From assembly GCF_006717075.1 (NCBI RefSeq), contig NZ_VFQC01000001.1, forward strand, positions 2,713,501 to 2,777,500: 64,000 nt of DNA, given 5' to 3'. The translations under genes were made by a program, and so were the position numbers. This stretch comes from Haloactinospora alba. GTDB taxonomy: Bacteria > Actinomycetota > Actinomycetes > Streptosporangiales > Streptosporangiaceae. Position 1 is the first letter of the stretch, and every line of letters begins with the position of its first letter. Below the pieces are notes generated by a model, which was not told the origin of the DNA, did no database searches, and was given only the letters and a program-made list of their open reading frames with translations. Shown here in pieces: positions 25,238-33,575 of this stretch.

Positions 25238-25657
25238 TCAGCCGCCGGCCTGGCTCCCGGAGGGGGCGAACAAGCGGGCCAGTTCCGGCGGCAGTTGGGC
25301 GATGGTGTCACTGCTCTGCCCCTCCGGGGCCCACTCGCGCAGGGTGCGCAGCACGCCCTGGGTCTTGCGTTCGACCTCGGACATGTCGACCGAGCCGATG
25401 CCGCCGCTGATCTGGTCGAGGAACGTGCGTTTGTCGAACGATTTCGCCTGCCTTGTTCCGGCCTCGATCGCGGAGTGCAGGTCCTCCGGGAGTCCCGCCG
25501 TGAGGTCGTCCATCTGCCCCGCGCTCACGCACTGGGCGAGGGCGGACAGGGTCGCGCGGGAAAGCTGGTCGGCTTCGGCCCGACTCTCCAGGCCGTTGTG
25601 CTCCTGTACGCGCGCGAGGAAGTTCTCCGTCGCGCTGTCCGTGTATCCCGGATGCAT
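25238..25657 (-). CDS. DUF2267 domain protein
   Basis: A 139-residue mostly helical protein, beginning MHPGYTDSATENFLARVQEH and containing RAEADQLSRATLSALAQCVS, AGQMDDLTAGLPEDL and FLDQISGGIG, which match the DUF2267 pattern. DUF2267 genes often neighbour stress-response genes; the role is unknown. The ATG at 25657 is preferred over the longer frame to 25723 because family similarity starts there and a G-rich ribosome site precedes it. Confidence 0.75.
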   Translation of the reverse strand: MHPGYTDSATENFLARVQEHNGLESRAEADQLSRATLSALAQCVSAGQMDDLTAGLPEDLHSAIEAGTRQAKSFDKRTFLDQISGGIGSVDMSEVERKTQGVLRTLREWAPEGQSSDTIAQLPPELARLFAPSGSQAGG

Positions 25658-25948
25658 CTCGTCGCCCCCGTTCCTATCGCCGAAAGTGACATCGAACCAG
25701 AGGGGAAACCACGCACCTCTCACCCTGGTACCGATGCGGCGACTTTAGCAACCAGAACGGGTATCACCCGCTGCCCGTGATGCGTTTCCGCAATTTACTG
25801 GACACACGAAAAACCTGATCAGCGAGCTATATACGAAGCATCGATCGCCTCAGGAGAGAAATTACACGCACCGGCACGAGATATTGCGTTTATTTGAGCG
25901 AGATATGCGCGTCCGTGCCCCCGGAAACGGTGCCGGGCGGGCGGTGAC

Positions 25949-27247
25949 CAGGGCTATTTCATTCTCGGGTGTGGCGGGTGTAGCTGCTGGTCAGGGGAGC
26001 CTGAGAAGGTCAAGGGGACGGGTGAAGCACTCGTAGCTCACCCATCGGTAGGCCGCGGGGATACTCGCGAACCCCAGCCCTGCCAGCACCCCGATCGCCA
26101 CATCGCGCAGCAGCGCCATGTTCTGCGGAGCGTTGCCTGTGCGCACCCGTGAGGCGTCCTCGCCCAAGCTCACATCGCGGATGTGGTGGCGGGCTTCGAT
26201 GCCCCAGTGCCCGCGCACCAGGCTCGCCAGTTCTGCGGCCGTGACGCTTTCGGCCGGCAGGCTCGTGACCAGGTAGGCGTAGCTGCGCCGGACTCTGCCC
26301 GTACAGGACTCGCGCACCCATCGATGAATACGCATCACCTGACGGGCGTGGGGAAATGCGATGCGCGGTGCGGTCAGCACCTTGGCGGTGCGCACCTCGA
26401 CTCGCCCGTGGGCGTGCTCACGGGCGGCCTCCAGCACCGGCGCCTGCGCCCAGGGCAGCGCTTTGGCCTGGGAAAGCAATGTGGGCTGGTTCGCCTTGAC
26501 TGTCAGCAGGTACTCAGCCCCGCCTGCGACGAGCCAGCGGGCAGTGCCGAGTTGGGTGTGCAGCGCATCGGCGCTGATCACACACCCCGTGATGTCGACG
26601 TCGGCCAGCAGGTCGGCCACGGCGGCCATCTCACTGGCCTTGTCGTCCACGCGGACCTGGGCGACGGTGCGTCCGGCCGGGGTCATCGCCTGGAGCAGAT
26701 GGGCGGCCGCAGCGGTGCGGGTGGCCGAGCCGCGCAGGCTCTTGCCGTCCATGACCAGCACCGCGATCTCCTCGGCGGTGTGGAGCCGGGTGAGCGTCTG
26801 CGGGTCCAGGGCGGTGAGGACGCGGCGGATCGTGGCGGGGCTGGGCGCCTGGCGGGTGCCCAGGGCGGGGTCGGTGATGCGGGCGCCGAGCCGGGCGAGG
26901 GTGTGCTGGGGCGCGTTGGCGGCCCACTGGCCGATCGCGGCCAGGCAGCGGGCGCCGGCCAGCACCGCGCACAAACCGGTGAGGATCACGCAGCTCAGCG
27001 GGTGGCGGCGTCCCCGCCGGTCGCGGGGATCACTGTCCTCGGCGGGCAGGATCGGCGTCGCGGACGCGGCCAGGGCGGACGAGGGCATGGCAGACTGAAG
27101 GCGCAACGGAGTCCCTTGGAAGTCAGAGATGTGAGAGTCCCTGCTCTTCTAGCGGGCTCCGTTGTCGTGTGTGCGGGCTTCTTCTGGATCGCTACAGGGC
27201 TGTGACCGGCTCCGCCATCATCCGCACCCGACTTTGAAACCGCCCTG
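25949..27247 (-). mobile_element. Intact ISAs1-family insertion sequence with 9-bp target duplication
   Basis: A 1,299-bp element. The inverted ends are CAGGGCtaTTTCAttcTCGGGTG (left) against CAGGGCggTTTCAaagTCGGGTG (right; lower case differs). Both flanks carry the same 9 bp, GGCGGTGAC (25940-25948 and 27248-27256), the duplication size expected for ISAs1. One full-length transposase is inside. Confidence 0.93.
25991..27106 (-). CDS. ISAs1-family transposase
   Basis: A 371-residue complete transposase: DRRGRRHPLSCVILTGLCAVLAGARCLAA, AIGQWAAN, LVMDGKSLRGS (first Asp), ITGCVISADALHTQ (second Asp), LLTVKANQPTLL, and HWGIEARHHIRDVSLGEDASRVRTGNAPQN (Glu region). A TTG start is chosen because AAGGGA lies 5 bp upstream; an ATG 18 bases downstream is the alternative. 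It catalyses DDE transposition of its element and appears intact. Confidence 0.92.
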   Translation of the reverse strand: MRLQSAMPSSALAASATPILPAEDSDPRDRRGRRHPLSCVILTGLCAVLAGARCLAAIGQWAANAPQHTLARLGARITDPALGTRQAPSPATIRRVLTALDPQTLTRLHTAEEIAVLVMDGKSLRGSATRTAAAAHLLQAMTPAGRTVAQVRVDDKASEMAAVADLLADVDITGCVISADALHTQLGTARWLVAGGAEYLLTVKANQPTLLSQAKALPWAQAPVLEAAREHAHGRVEVRTAKVLTAPRIAFPHARQVMRIHRWVRESCTGRVRRSYAYLVTSLPAESVTAAELASLVRGHWGIEARHHIRDVSLGEDASRVRTGNAPQNMALLRDVAIGVLAGLGFASIPAAYRWVSYECFTRPLDLLRLP

Positions 27248-27305
27248 GGCGGTGACGGCAGCGCGCGTGCCGGTCCGGCCAGCGACGACTGTAAGGTCGG
27301 GACTC

Positions 27306-28136
27306 GTGATTACCCCCATTCGCGACACCATCAGCGGTGCCGGCGACCTGTTGCGGGGCGCCGGTATCGTGCTGCGGCGGCCGAAACTGTTCCTGCTCGG
27401 GATGCTGCCGCCACTCGTCACGTCGTTCCTGTTCGTCGCGGCGCTGGTCGCGCTGCTGCTGTCCGTGTCCGACCTGGTCACATGGCTGACGCCCTTCGCC
27501 GCGGGGTGGGACCCCGCCTGGAGCGCCATGCTGCGCGTCGCGCTGGGCATCGCCGTCGTCGCCGGGGCGGTGTTCGTCATGGTGGTGGCGTTCTCCGGGG
27601 TGACCCTCGCCCTGGGCGCGCCGCTGTACGACAAGATCGCCGAGGAGGTGGACGACGAGCTGGGGAACGCTCCCCAGGAGTCCGACGAGGGCGTCGTCGG
27701 TTCGGTGCTGCGTTCCGTGCGGCAGTCCCTGGTTCTCGTCCTGATCTCGGCCGTGGTGGCGGTGGCGCTGTTCGCCGGCGGCTTCGTTCCCGTCCTCGGG
27801 CAGACCGTGATCCCGGTCGTCTCCGTGCTGTTCGGGAGCTGGCTGCTGGGCGCGGAACTCGTCGGTGCCGCCTTCGACCGTCGGGGCCTGCTGCGGCTGC
27901 GCGACCGTCAGCGGCACATGAGAGGCCGCAGGATGCGGGTTCTGGGGTTCGCCGTGCCCACCTACCTGATGCTGGCGGTGCCGTTCCTGGCGATCGTCGT
28001 GTTCCCGGCGGCCTCGGCCGGAGGAACCGTGCTGGCCCGGAACCTGGTGCCGCAGCCGCAACAGCAGCAACCCGTGCCGCCCCAACCACCCCAGCAGGGG
28101 GCTCCGCCACCGCCCCCGCCGGGCCACTGGCGTTAG
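27306..28136 (+). CDS. EI24/CysZ-like membrane protein
   Basis: A 276-residue protein with four to six membrane segments. It has the EI24/CysZ-family layout (GAGIVLRRPKLFLLGMLPPLV, ITLALGAPLYDKIAEEVDDE-like LALGAPLYDKIAEEVDDELG, and the late MRVLGFAVPTYLMLAVPFLAIVV). CysZ imports sulfate in E. coli; actinobacterial members are undefined. The C-terminal ~30 residues are a Pro/Gln-rich tail. GTG 27306 follows AAGG(TCG)GGA. The IS insertion ends only 58 bp upstream and may have displaced its promoter. Confidence 0.82.
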   Translation: MITPIRDTISGAGDLLRGAGIVLRRPKLFLLGMLPPLVTSFLFVAALVALLLSVSDLVTWLTPFAAGWDPAWSAMLRVALGIAVVAGAVFVMVVAFSGVTLALGAPLYDKIAEEVDDELGNAPQESDEGVVGSVLRSVRQSLVLVLISAVVAVALFAGGFVPVLGQTVIPVVSVLFGSWLLGAELVGAAFDRRGLLRLRDRQRHMRGRRMRVLGFAVPTYLMLAVPFLAIVVFPAASAGGTVLARNLVPQPQQQQPVPPQPPQQGAPPPPPPGHWR

Positions 28137-28145
28137 GACCTGTTC

Positions 28146-28186
28146 GGCGGGCGCTGTTCGTCACGAACGTCGCCCCAGCGCCCGCC
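28146..28186 (+). terminator. Hairpin after EI24/CysZ-like gene
   Basis: Arms GGCGGGCGCTG (28146-28156) and CAGCGCCCGCC (28176-28186). Its 5' part (CCTGTTCGGCGGGCGCTG) is identical to the one in the hairpin at 61360-61400. Confidence 0.6.
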
Positions 28187-28321
28187 TGGCGAGGCCGGAC
28201 AGGAGACAGAGCGGACCTCTGCCGACCCGCGGGAACGCTGCCGGGCGGACGCCCGCCGGGGCAGCGCGCACGCGTCCGCCGAACGGGCCGCCTGGACCAC
28301 GGCCCCGGGCCGAGGCAGCCG

Positions 28322-29437
28322 CTAGCGCAGCCCCGGCTTACGGTTCAGGGCGGTGCTGATCAGCCGGTCGATCAGCTCCGGGTACTCCAGGCCGGCGTTC
28401 GCCCACATCTGCGGGAAGGCCGAGCTCGGGGTGAACCCGGGCATGGTGTTGACCTCGTTGACGTACACACCGCCGTCGTCGCCGTAGAAGAAGTCCACGC
28501 GGGCCAGCCCCTCGCAGTCCACCGCGTCGAACGCCTTACCGGCCGTGCGGCGCAGTGTCTCGGTCACCTCGGCGGGCAGGTCCGCGGGGATGGTGAGGCT
28601 GCTCGTGGAGAGGTACTTGGCGTCGAAGTCGTAGAAGTCGAACCCGTCGGCGACGTGGATCTCGGCGGGCATGGACACGTCCGGCGGGCCGCCGTCCCGC
28701 GACTCCAGCACGCCGCACTCCACCTCCCGGCCGGGGATCGCGGCCTCCACGATGACCTTGGGATCGTGTGCCCGCGCCTCCTCCACCGCCCGGGCGACGG
28801 CGTCCGTGTCGGCGGCGTCCGGGACCCTGGTGATGCCGACGCTGCTGCCGGCGCGGGCGGGTTTCACGAACACGGTGGTGGCGAGGTCGGCGATGTCCTC
28901 CAGGACACGTTTGCGTTCCCGCTGCCACCGGCGGTTGGTGACCGCGACGTAGCCGCCGGTGGGGATGCCCTGCTCGGCCAGCAGGGCCTTCATGAAGACC
29001 TTGTCCATGGCGGCCGCGCTGGCGAACACGCCCGCGCCGGCGTAGCGCGCGCCCATCATCTCGAACAGGCCCTGGATGGTGCCGTCCTCACCGAAGGGGC
29101 CGTGCAGCAGCGGGAGCACCACGTCGACCTGGCCCATCCGGCGCGGCACCGCGCCCGGTTCGACCACCAGCAGCCCACTGGTGGAGTCGAACGGCAGCGC
29201 GAGCTCCTCGCCGGTGTGCTCCACCGCGGGGAGCTCTCCGTCCGTGATCGCCAGACGCCGCGGGTCGTCCGAGGTCAGCACCCAGTTGCCGTCCCGGGTG
29301 ATGCCGATGGGGACGACCTCGTAGCGGTCGGTGTCGATCGCGGACATCACGCTGCCCGCCGTGACGCACGAGATCTCGTGCTCGGAGCTGGAGCCGCCGA
29401 AGACGACGGCGACCCGGGTCTTTCGCTGCTCGGCCAT
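28322..29437 (-). CDS. ddl: D-alanine--D-alanine ligase
   Basis: A 371-residue ATP-grasp ligase making D-Ala-D-Ala for peptidoglycan precursors. Visible motifs are VAVVFGGSSSEHEISCVTAGSV near the N terminus, PLLHGPFGEDGTIQGLFE, MDKVFMKALLAEQGIPTGGY, VFVKPARAGSSVGITRV, and the metal-binding end RVDFFYGDDGGVYVNEVNTMPGFTPSS. The ATG at 29437 gives the normal family length. It lies 94 bp downstream of gpsA on the same strand, in the common actinobacterial order plsC-gpsA-ddl. Confidence 0.97.
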   Translation of the reverse strand: MAEQRKTRVAVVFGGSSSEHEISCVTAGSVMSAIDTDRYEVVPIGITRDGNWVLTSDDPRRLAITDGELPAVEHTGEELALPFDSTSGLLVVEPGAVPRRMGQVDVVLPLLHGPFGEDGTIQGLFEMMGARYAGAGVFASAAAMDKVFMKALLAEQGIPTGGYVAVTNRRWQRERKRVLEDIADLATTVFVKPARAGSSVGITRVPDAADTDAVARAVEEARAHDPKVIVEAAIPGREVECGVLESRDGGPPDVSMPAEIHVADGFDFYDFDAKYLSTSSLTIPADLPAEVTETLRRTAGKAFDAVDCEGLARVDFFYGDDGGVYVNEVNTMPGFTPSSAFPQMWANAGLEYPELIDRLISTALNRKPGLR

Positions 29438-29531
29438 GGCGCCCGACTCTACCTTTCCGGAACCGCTCCCCGTAACCGGTACACACCCGACACCACCGCA
29501 CCCGCTCGCGCGGCCGGGAACCACCACCGGC

Positions 29532-30542
29532 TCAGAGACCGTAGCGTTCGGGTTTGGCGCTGCGGGACATGAACGCCATCAGCGCCTGCGCGGGGGTGAA
29601 CTCGTTGCGCATCATGCCCACCACCGCCTCCGTGATCGGCATGTCCACACCGTTGGCGCGGGCCAGCGCGAGGATCGCCTCGGAGGACTTGACCCCCTCG
29701 GCCGTCTGCCGGGTCGCCGCGAGGACCTCGTCGGGGGTCATCCCCGAGCCGAGCTTCTCCCCGACGGTGCGGTTGCGGGAACGGGGCGAGCTGCACGTGG
29801 CCACCAGGTCGCCCATGCCGGCCAGTCCCGCCAGGGTGTGTTCGCTCGCTCCCAGCGCCACCGCCAGCCGGACGGTCTCCGCGAGCCCGCGGGTGATCAG
29901 GGAGGCCTTCGCGTTGTCGCCGAAGCCCATGCCGACCGCGACGCCGACCGCGAGCGCGATGACGTTCTTCACCGCGCCGCCGAGCTCCACCCCGACCAGG
30001 TCGGTACTGGTGTAGGGGCGGAAGTAGGAGGACTTGCACAGATGCTGCAGTTCCACCGCGGTCGGTTCGTGCGGGCAGGCCACCACGGCGGTCGCGGGTT
30101 GGCGTTCGGCGATCTCCCCGGCCAGGTTGGGTCCGGAGACGCACACGACCCGCTCCGGGGCGATGTCCAGCGTCTGGGAGATGACGTCACTCATCCGGCG
30201 CATGGTGCCGAGCTCGATGCCTTTCATCAGGCTGACCACGGCCGCGCCCTCGGGGATGTGCGCCCGCCACGCCGTGAGGTTGTCCCGCAGCGACTGGGAC
30301 GGCACCGCCAGCACCACGAACCGCGCCCCCTCCAGGGCGGCGACCGGGTCGGACGTCGCGGTGAGGTTCGGGTTCAGTTCCACCCCGGGAAAATAGTCCG
30401 GGTTCTCGTGGCGCTGGTTCACGGCGTCGACGACGTCGGCGCGCCGGCCGTACAGGCGCACGTCGGCGACCTGAGCGTCGGCGAGCACGTTCGCGAACGC
30501 CGTCCCCCACGAGCCGCTGCCGAGGACCGCGACCTTCGTCAT
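29532..30542 (-). CDS. gpsA: Glycerol-3-phosphate dehydrogenase [NAD(P)+]
   Basis: A 336-residue protein that reduces dihydroxyacetone phosphate to glycerol-3-phosphate for phospholipids. It shows the dinucleotide-binding VAVLGSGSWGTAFA at residues 4-17, VSLMKGIELGTMRRMS, GGAVKNVIALAVGVAVGMGFGDNAKASLITRGLAE with the catalytic Lys, and AEGVKSSEAI. ATG 30542 is preferred to the in-frame GTG at 30545. It begins 6 bp after the plsC stop, so it is in one operon and probably supplies the acyl acceptor for the neighbouring acyltransferase. Confidence 0.97.
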   Translation of the reverse strand: MTKVAVLGSGSWGTAFANVLADAQVADVRLYGRRADVVDAVNQRHENPDYFPGVELNPNLTATSDPVAALEGARFVVLAVPSQSLRDNLTAWRAHIPEGAAVVSLMKGIELGTMRRMSDVISQTLDIAPERVVCVSGPNLAGEIAERQPATAVVACPHEPTAVELQHLCKSSYFRPYTSTDLVGVELGGAVKNVIALAVGVAVGMGFGDNAKASLITRGLAETVRLAVALGASEHTLAGLAGMGDLVATCSSPRSRNRTVGEKLGSGMTPDEVLAATRQTAEGVKSSEAILALARANGVDMPITEAVVGMMRNEFTPAQALMAFMSRSAKPERYGL

Positions 30543-30548
30543 CACTCT

Positions 30549-31361
30549 CTACTCCCTGGTCCCAACGTCCGGTGCGGTGCCCTGCCCGCCGTTCTCGTCC
30601 CCGTCGGCGGAGACACCGCCCGTCCCCTCGGTGTCATGTTTGTCCCTGCGCGCCTGCTTCGGGTCGAAGGGGGCGGCGGGCGGTTCCTCCCCCCGGATAC
30701 CGGCCTGCAGCTGGGTCACCTGGCGCATGATGTCGGTGGTGGCGTCGCTCAGCACGGTGGCGGTCAGTGGCTGGTCGCGGTACCGCGACAGGTCCACGGG
30801 GGGTCCGGCGGCGATCCGGACGCGTTTGCGGGGGAAGGGGCGGAGCTTGGCCGTGCCGTAGGGCAGTAGGTCCTGCTCGCCCCAGTGCGCCAGCGGAACC
30901 ACGGGAACGCCGGCGGCGAGCGCCAGCCGCGCCACCCCGGTCTTGGCGACCATGGGCCACAGGTCCGGGTCGCGGGTGCAGGTGCCCTCGGGGTAGATGA
31001 TCACCGCGGAGCCGTCGCGCGCGAGGGCCTCCTCGGCGGCTTTCAGCGCTTTCACCGCGTCGGTGCTGCCGCGCTTCACCGGGATCTGTCCGGTCTTGTT
31101 GGCCACGCCGCGCACGACGGGGATGCGGAACACGGACTCCTTGGCGGTGAAGGTGGGCCAGCGCTTCCCCGCCACGTAGAGGAACTTCGCGATCGTCAGC
31201 GGGTCGGCCATGGACAGGTGGTTGGCGGCGATGATCACACCGCCCTCGCGGGGGATGTTCTCCGCCCCGTGCCATTCGGCCTTGGTCACCCCTCGCAGGA
31301 TCGGTCGGACGATGGTGGCCGTGAGGGTTTTCACCCACCGCGATTCCCGTTGCTGTGCCAC
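30549..31361 (-). CDS. plsC: 1-acyl-sn-glycerol-3-phosphate acyltransferase (PlsC family)
   Basis: A 270-residue PlsC/LPLAT protein. Acyltransferase motifs are NHLSMADP (the H-x4-D catalytic pair, ~48-53), the KRWPTFTAKESVFRIPVVRG region, and IIYPEGTCTRD (the EGT motif, ~120). It transfers acyl groups to lysophosphatidate at the membrane. The last ~50 residues are a charged, low-complexity tail. A GTG start is used because GGAGG lies 4-8 bp upstream. It heads the plsC-gpsA-ddl operon and is divergent from cofC. Confidence 0.93.
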   Translation of the reverse strand: MAQQRESRWVKTLTATIVRPILRGVTKAEWHGAENIPREGGVIIAANHLSMADPLTIAKFLYVAGKRWPTFTAKESVFRIPVVRGVANKTGQIPVKRGSTDAVKALKAAEEALARDGSAVIIYPEGTCTRDPDLWPMVAKTGVARLALAAGVPVVPLAHWGEQDLLPYGTAKLRPFPRKRVRIAAGPPVDLSRYRDQPLTATVLSDATTDIMRQVTQLQAGIRGEEPPAAPFDPKQARRDKHDTEGTGGVSADGDENGGQGTAPDVGTRE

Positions 31362-31641
31362 GATTCCTCCGAACTCGCCGGGCCGGCGCGTGTACGCGGG
31401 TAGTGGTGCCGGCGCGGCCGCCCCCGGGGAACTCGGCGGCCGTGCGCGGCCGGTCCAGTTTAGGGGGAAACGCAGGTCGTGCGTTTCGCCCGCCCCGGTT
31501 CGGGGGAGACGGCGGCTTCCGGGGTGCTGGGGTGGGGTGCCCCACCGGTCACGAGGGGCGCGGCGCGGCATAAGCACCAGCCGCCGCGGGTTGTACGTTC
31601 TGCCTGGCGTACGTGCCCGTGGGAGTGAAGGCGGTGTCTGG

Positions 31642-32274
31642 ATGGAACCGTGCTGGTCGCTGGTGGTGCCCGTGAAACGGCTGACGTGGGCCAAGTCCCG
31701 CCTGGCGGGGCTCACCGGCCCGCGACGCGCGGAGCTGGCACTGGCCATGGCCTGCGACACGGTGGCGGCGGCGCTGTCCTGCCCCAACGTGGCGGCGGTG
31801 TTCACCGTCACCGACGACGCCGATGCCGCCGAGGCCCTGCGGGAGGTGGGGTCGCGGGTGGTGACCGGGGAGCCCGGCACCGGGTTGAACGCCGCGCTGG
31901 TGCACGGTGCCGCGGAGGCGGCGCGACAGCGACCCGGGGACGGGGTGTGCGCGCTGAACGCGGACCTTCCGGCGCTGCGTCCGGGGGAGCTGGAGCGGGC
32001 ACTGGACGAGGCGGGGGGCGCGGGGCGCTCCTTCCTGCCGGACGCGCCCGGGGTGGGAACCACCCTGTACGCGGCGGCGCCGGGTGCGGGGTTCGCTCCC
32101 GGCTTCGGCGGGGCGTCGCGCCGGCGGCACAGTGCCAGCGGCGCGGTGGAGCTGCGTCACGAGGGGGTGGACACACTACGGCGGGACGTGGACACGCCCG
32201 CGGACCTGCGTGCGGCCGCCGCGCTGGGGCTCGGGCCGCACACCACCAAGCTCATGTCGCGGTTGGACCCGTGA
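31642..32274 (+). CDS. cofC: 2-phospho-L-lactate guanylyltransferase (coenzyme F420 synthesis)
   Basis: A 210-residue nucleotidyltransferase: SLVVPVKRLTWAKSRLAGLTGP at the N terminus (KSRL loop), MACDTVAAAL, VVTGEPGTGLNAALVHGA, VCALNADLPALRPGEL (the metal-binding NADLP) and TTLYAAAPGAGFAPGFGGASRRRH. It activates 2-phospholactate or phosphoenolpyruvate with GTP in the F420 route. The ATG at 31642 gives the standard length. It is divergent from plsC, as in many actinomycetes. Other F420 genes are not in the window. Confidence 0.92.
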   Translation: MEPCWSLVVPVKRLTWAKSRLAGLTGPRRAELALAMACDTVAAALSCPNVAAVFTVTDDADAAEALREVGSRVVTGEPGTGLNAALVHGAAEAARQRPGDGVCALNADLPALRPGELERALDEAGGAGRSFLPDAPGVGTTLYAAAPGAGFAPGFGGASRRRHSASGAVELRHEGVDTLRRDVDTPADLRAAAALGLGPHTTKLMSRLDP

Positions 32275-32294
32275 TCCGGGCCGGAGACAACGCT

Positions 32295-32322
32295 GCCCGG
32301 GGCTCGCGGTGGAGCCCCGGGC
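32295..32322. terminator. Bidirectional hairpin between cofC and hup
   Basis: Arms GCCCGGGGCTC and GAGCCCCGGGC with a 6-base loop, between converging genes. Confidence 0.7.
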
Positions 32323-32358
32323 AGGCGTGGTGGAGCGTTGCTCCCGCGTTGTCTTGAG

Positions 32359-32640
32359 TTATTCCTTGTCGCCGTTGACCAGGGCCTTGAAGTCAGCGCC
32401 GGGCCGGAACTTCGGGACGAATGTTCTCGGGACGTTGATCGTGGCCCCAGTGGCGGGGTTGCGCGCCGTGCGGGGGGCACGCTCGGTTTTCTCGAAGACG
32501 CCGAAGCCCGTGATGGCGACTTTGTCGCCGGAGGCCACCGTCTTCTGGATCGTCTCCAACACGGCATTCACTGCCTCGGTAGCGGACTTCTTGTCCCCCG
32601 TCCGCTCGGAGATCGCGTCAATCAACTCACGCTTGTTCAT
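32359..32640 (-). CDS. hup: Nucleoid-associated protein HU
   Basis: A 93-residue HU protein: MNKRELIDAISERTGDKKSA, TIQKTVASGDKVAITGFGVFE, and the DNA-binding arm RAPRTARNPATGATINVPRTFVPKFRPGADFK. It bends and compacts DNA as a dimer. AGGAACC lies just upstream of the ATG. It is the short HU of actinobacteria, without the Lys/Ala-rich tail of the sporulation-type HupS. Confidence 0.97.
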   Translation of the reverse strand: MNKRELIDAISERTGDKKSATEAVNAVLETIQKTVASGDKVAITGFGVFEKTERAPRTARNPATGATINVPRTFVPKFRPGADFKALVNGDKE

Positions 32641-32718
32641 AGGTTCCTCCGGTTCCCCCTTGCCCGCACGAAATTAGGGGACACGATACCGGTGACACAA
32701 ACACAAACGCCTGGGAAA

Positions 32719-32967
32719 TCAGGGTGTTGCGGCCTCATCACCCTGGTCAGGAAGCTCGTTGAGCATTCGGTCAAGGCGTTCTGAAGCGCGGACGGGGTCC
32801 CTTTTAACGGCTTCGGTGACCGTCAAAAGCCTACGAATAGTAGAAATTCGGGCGTCTTCTGGAAGCGCATTGGCACGTTGGTGCGCCTGCCGTAGTCGTT
32901 CTGCCAAATCTTCGTAAAATTCTGGTTGCTGGGGCCGTTCCGGCCCTACATGGTCGCGGGAAGCCAT
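32719..32967 (-). CDS. Small conserved protein overlapping leuD
   Basis: An 82-residue, charged, helical protein: [60 protein letters not shown]. It begins 22 bp inside the end of leuD in a different frame, so translation is probably coupled. The base composition is clearly lower in GC than leuD. I do not recognise a function; its position between leuD and hup suggests it belongs to the leuCD transcript. Confidence 0.6.
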   Translation of the reverse strand: MASRDHVGPERPQQPEFYEDLAERLRQAHQRANALPEDARISTIRRLLTVTEAVKRDPVRASERLDRMLNELPDQGDEAATP

Positions 32968-33536
32968 GATTTCCGCTGTTCCTCGTAGGCGCTTATGGCA
33001 TCGGTCTGCCGCAGGGTCAACGCGATGTCGTCCAGGCCCTCCAACAGCCGCCAGCGGGTGTAGTCGTCCAGCTCGAAGGGTTCGGCGACGCCGGGGGCGC
33101 GCACCTCGCGCTCCTGGAGATCCACGGTAACCTCCGTGCTCGGGTCGGCCTCGACCGCCTCCCACAGCCGCTCGATCACCGCCTGCGGCAGTACCACGGC
33201 GAGCAGACCGCCCTTCAGGGCGTTCCCGCGGAAGATGTCGCCGAACCGGGGAGCCAGCACGGCCCGGAATCCGTAGTCCTGCAGCGCCCACACCGCGTGC
33301 TCGCGGGAGGAACCCGTCCCGAAGTCGGGACCGGCGATGAGCACCGTTGCCCGCGAGAACTCCGGCCTGTTCAGGACGAACTCCGGGTCGTTCGCCCGCC
33401 AGGCGGCGAACAGGCCGTCCTCGAAACCGGTGCGGCTCACCCGTTTCAGGTAGGAGGCGGGGATGATCTGGTCCGTGTCGACGTTGCTGTGCCGCAGCGG
33501 TACGGCGTTGCCGGTGTGGACGGTGAACTTCTCCAT
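32946..33536 (-). CDS. leuD: 3-isopropylmalate dehydratase small subunit
   Basis: A 196-residue small subunit of isopropylmalate isomerase: [63 protein letters not shown], and [14 protein letters not shown]. With LeuC it converts 2- to 3-isopropylmalate in leucine synthesis, and also citramalate in the isoleucine route started by CimA (54477-56114). It starts 39 bp after leuC. Confidence 0.97.
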   Translation of the reverse strand: MEKFTVHTGNAVPLRHSNVDTDQIIPASYLKRVSRTGFEDGLFAAWRANDPEFVLNRPEFSRATVLIAGPDFGTGSSREHAVWALQDYGFRAVLAPRFGDIFRGNALKGGLLAVVLPQAVIERLWEAVEADPSTEVTVDLQEREVRAPGVAEPFELDDYTRWRLLEGLDDIALTLRQTDAISAYEEQRKSWLPATM

Positions 33537-33575
33537 GTCGGTACTACCCCTCGGTCGTGTCGGAAGCTGGTCTCG

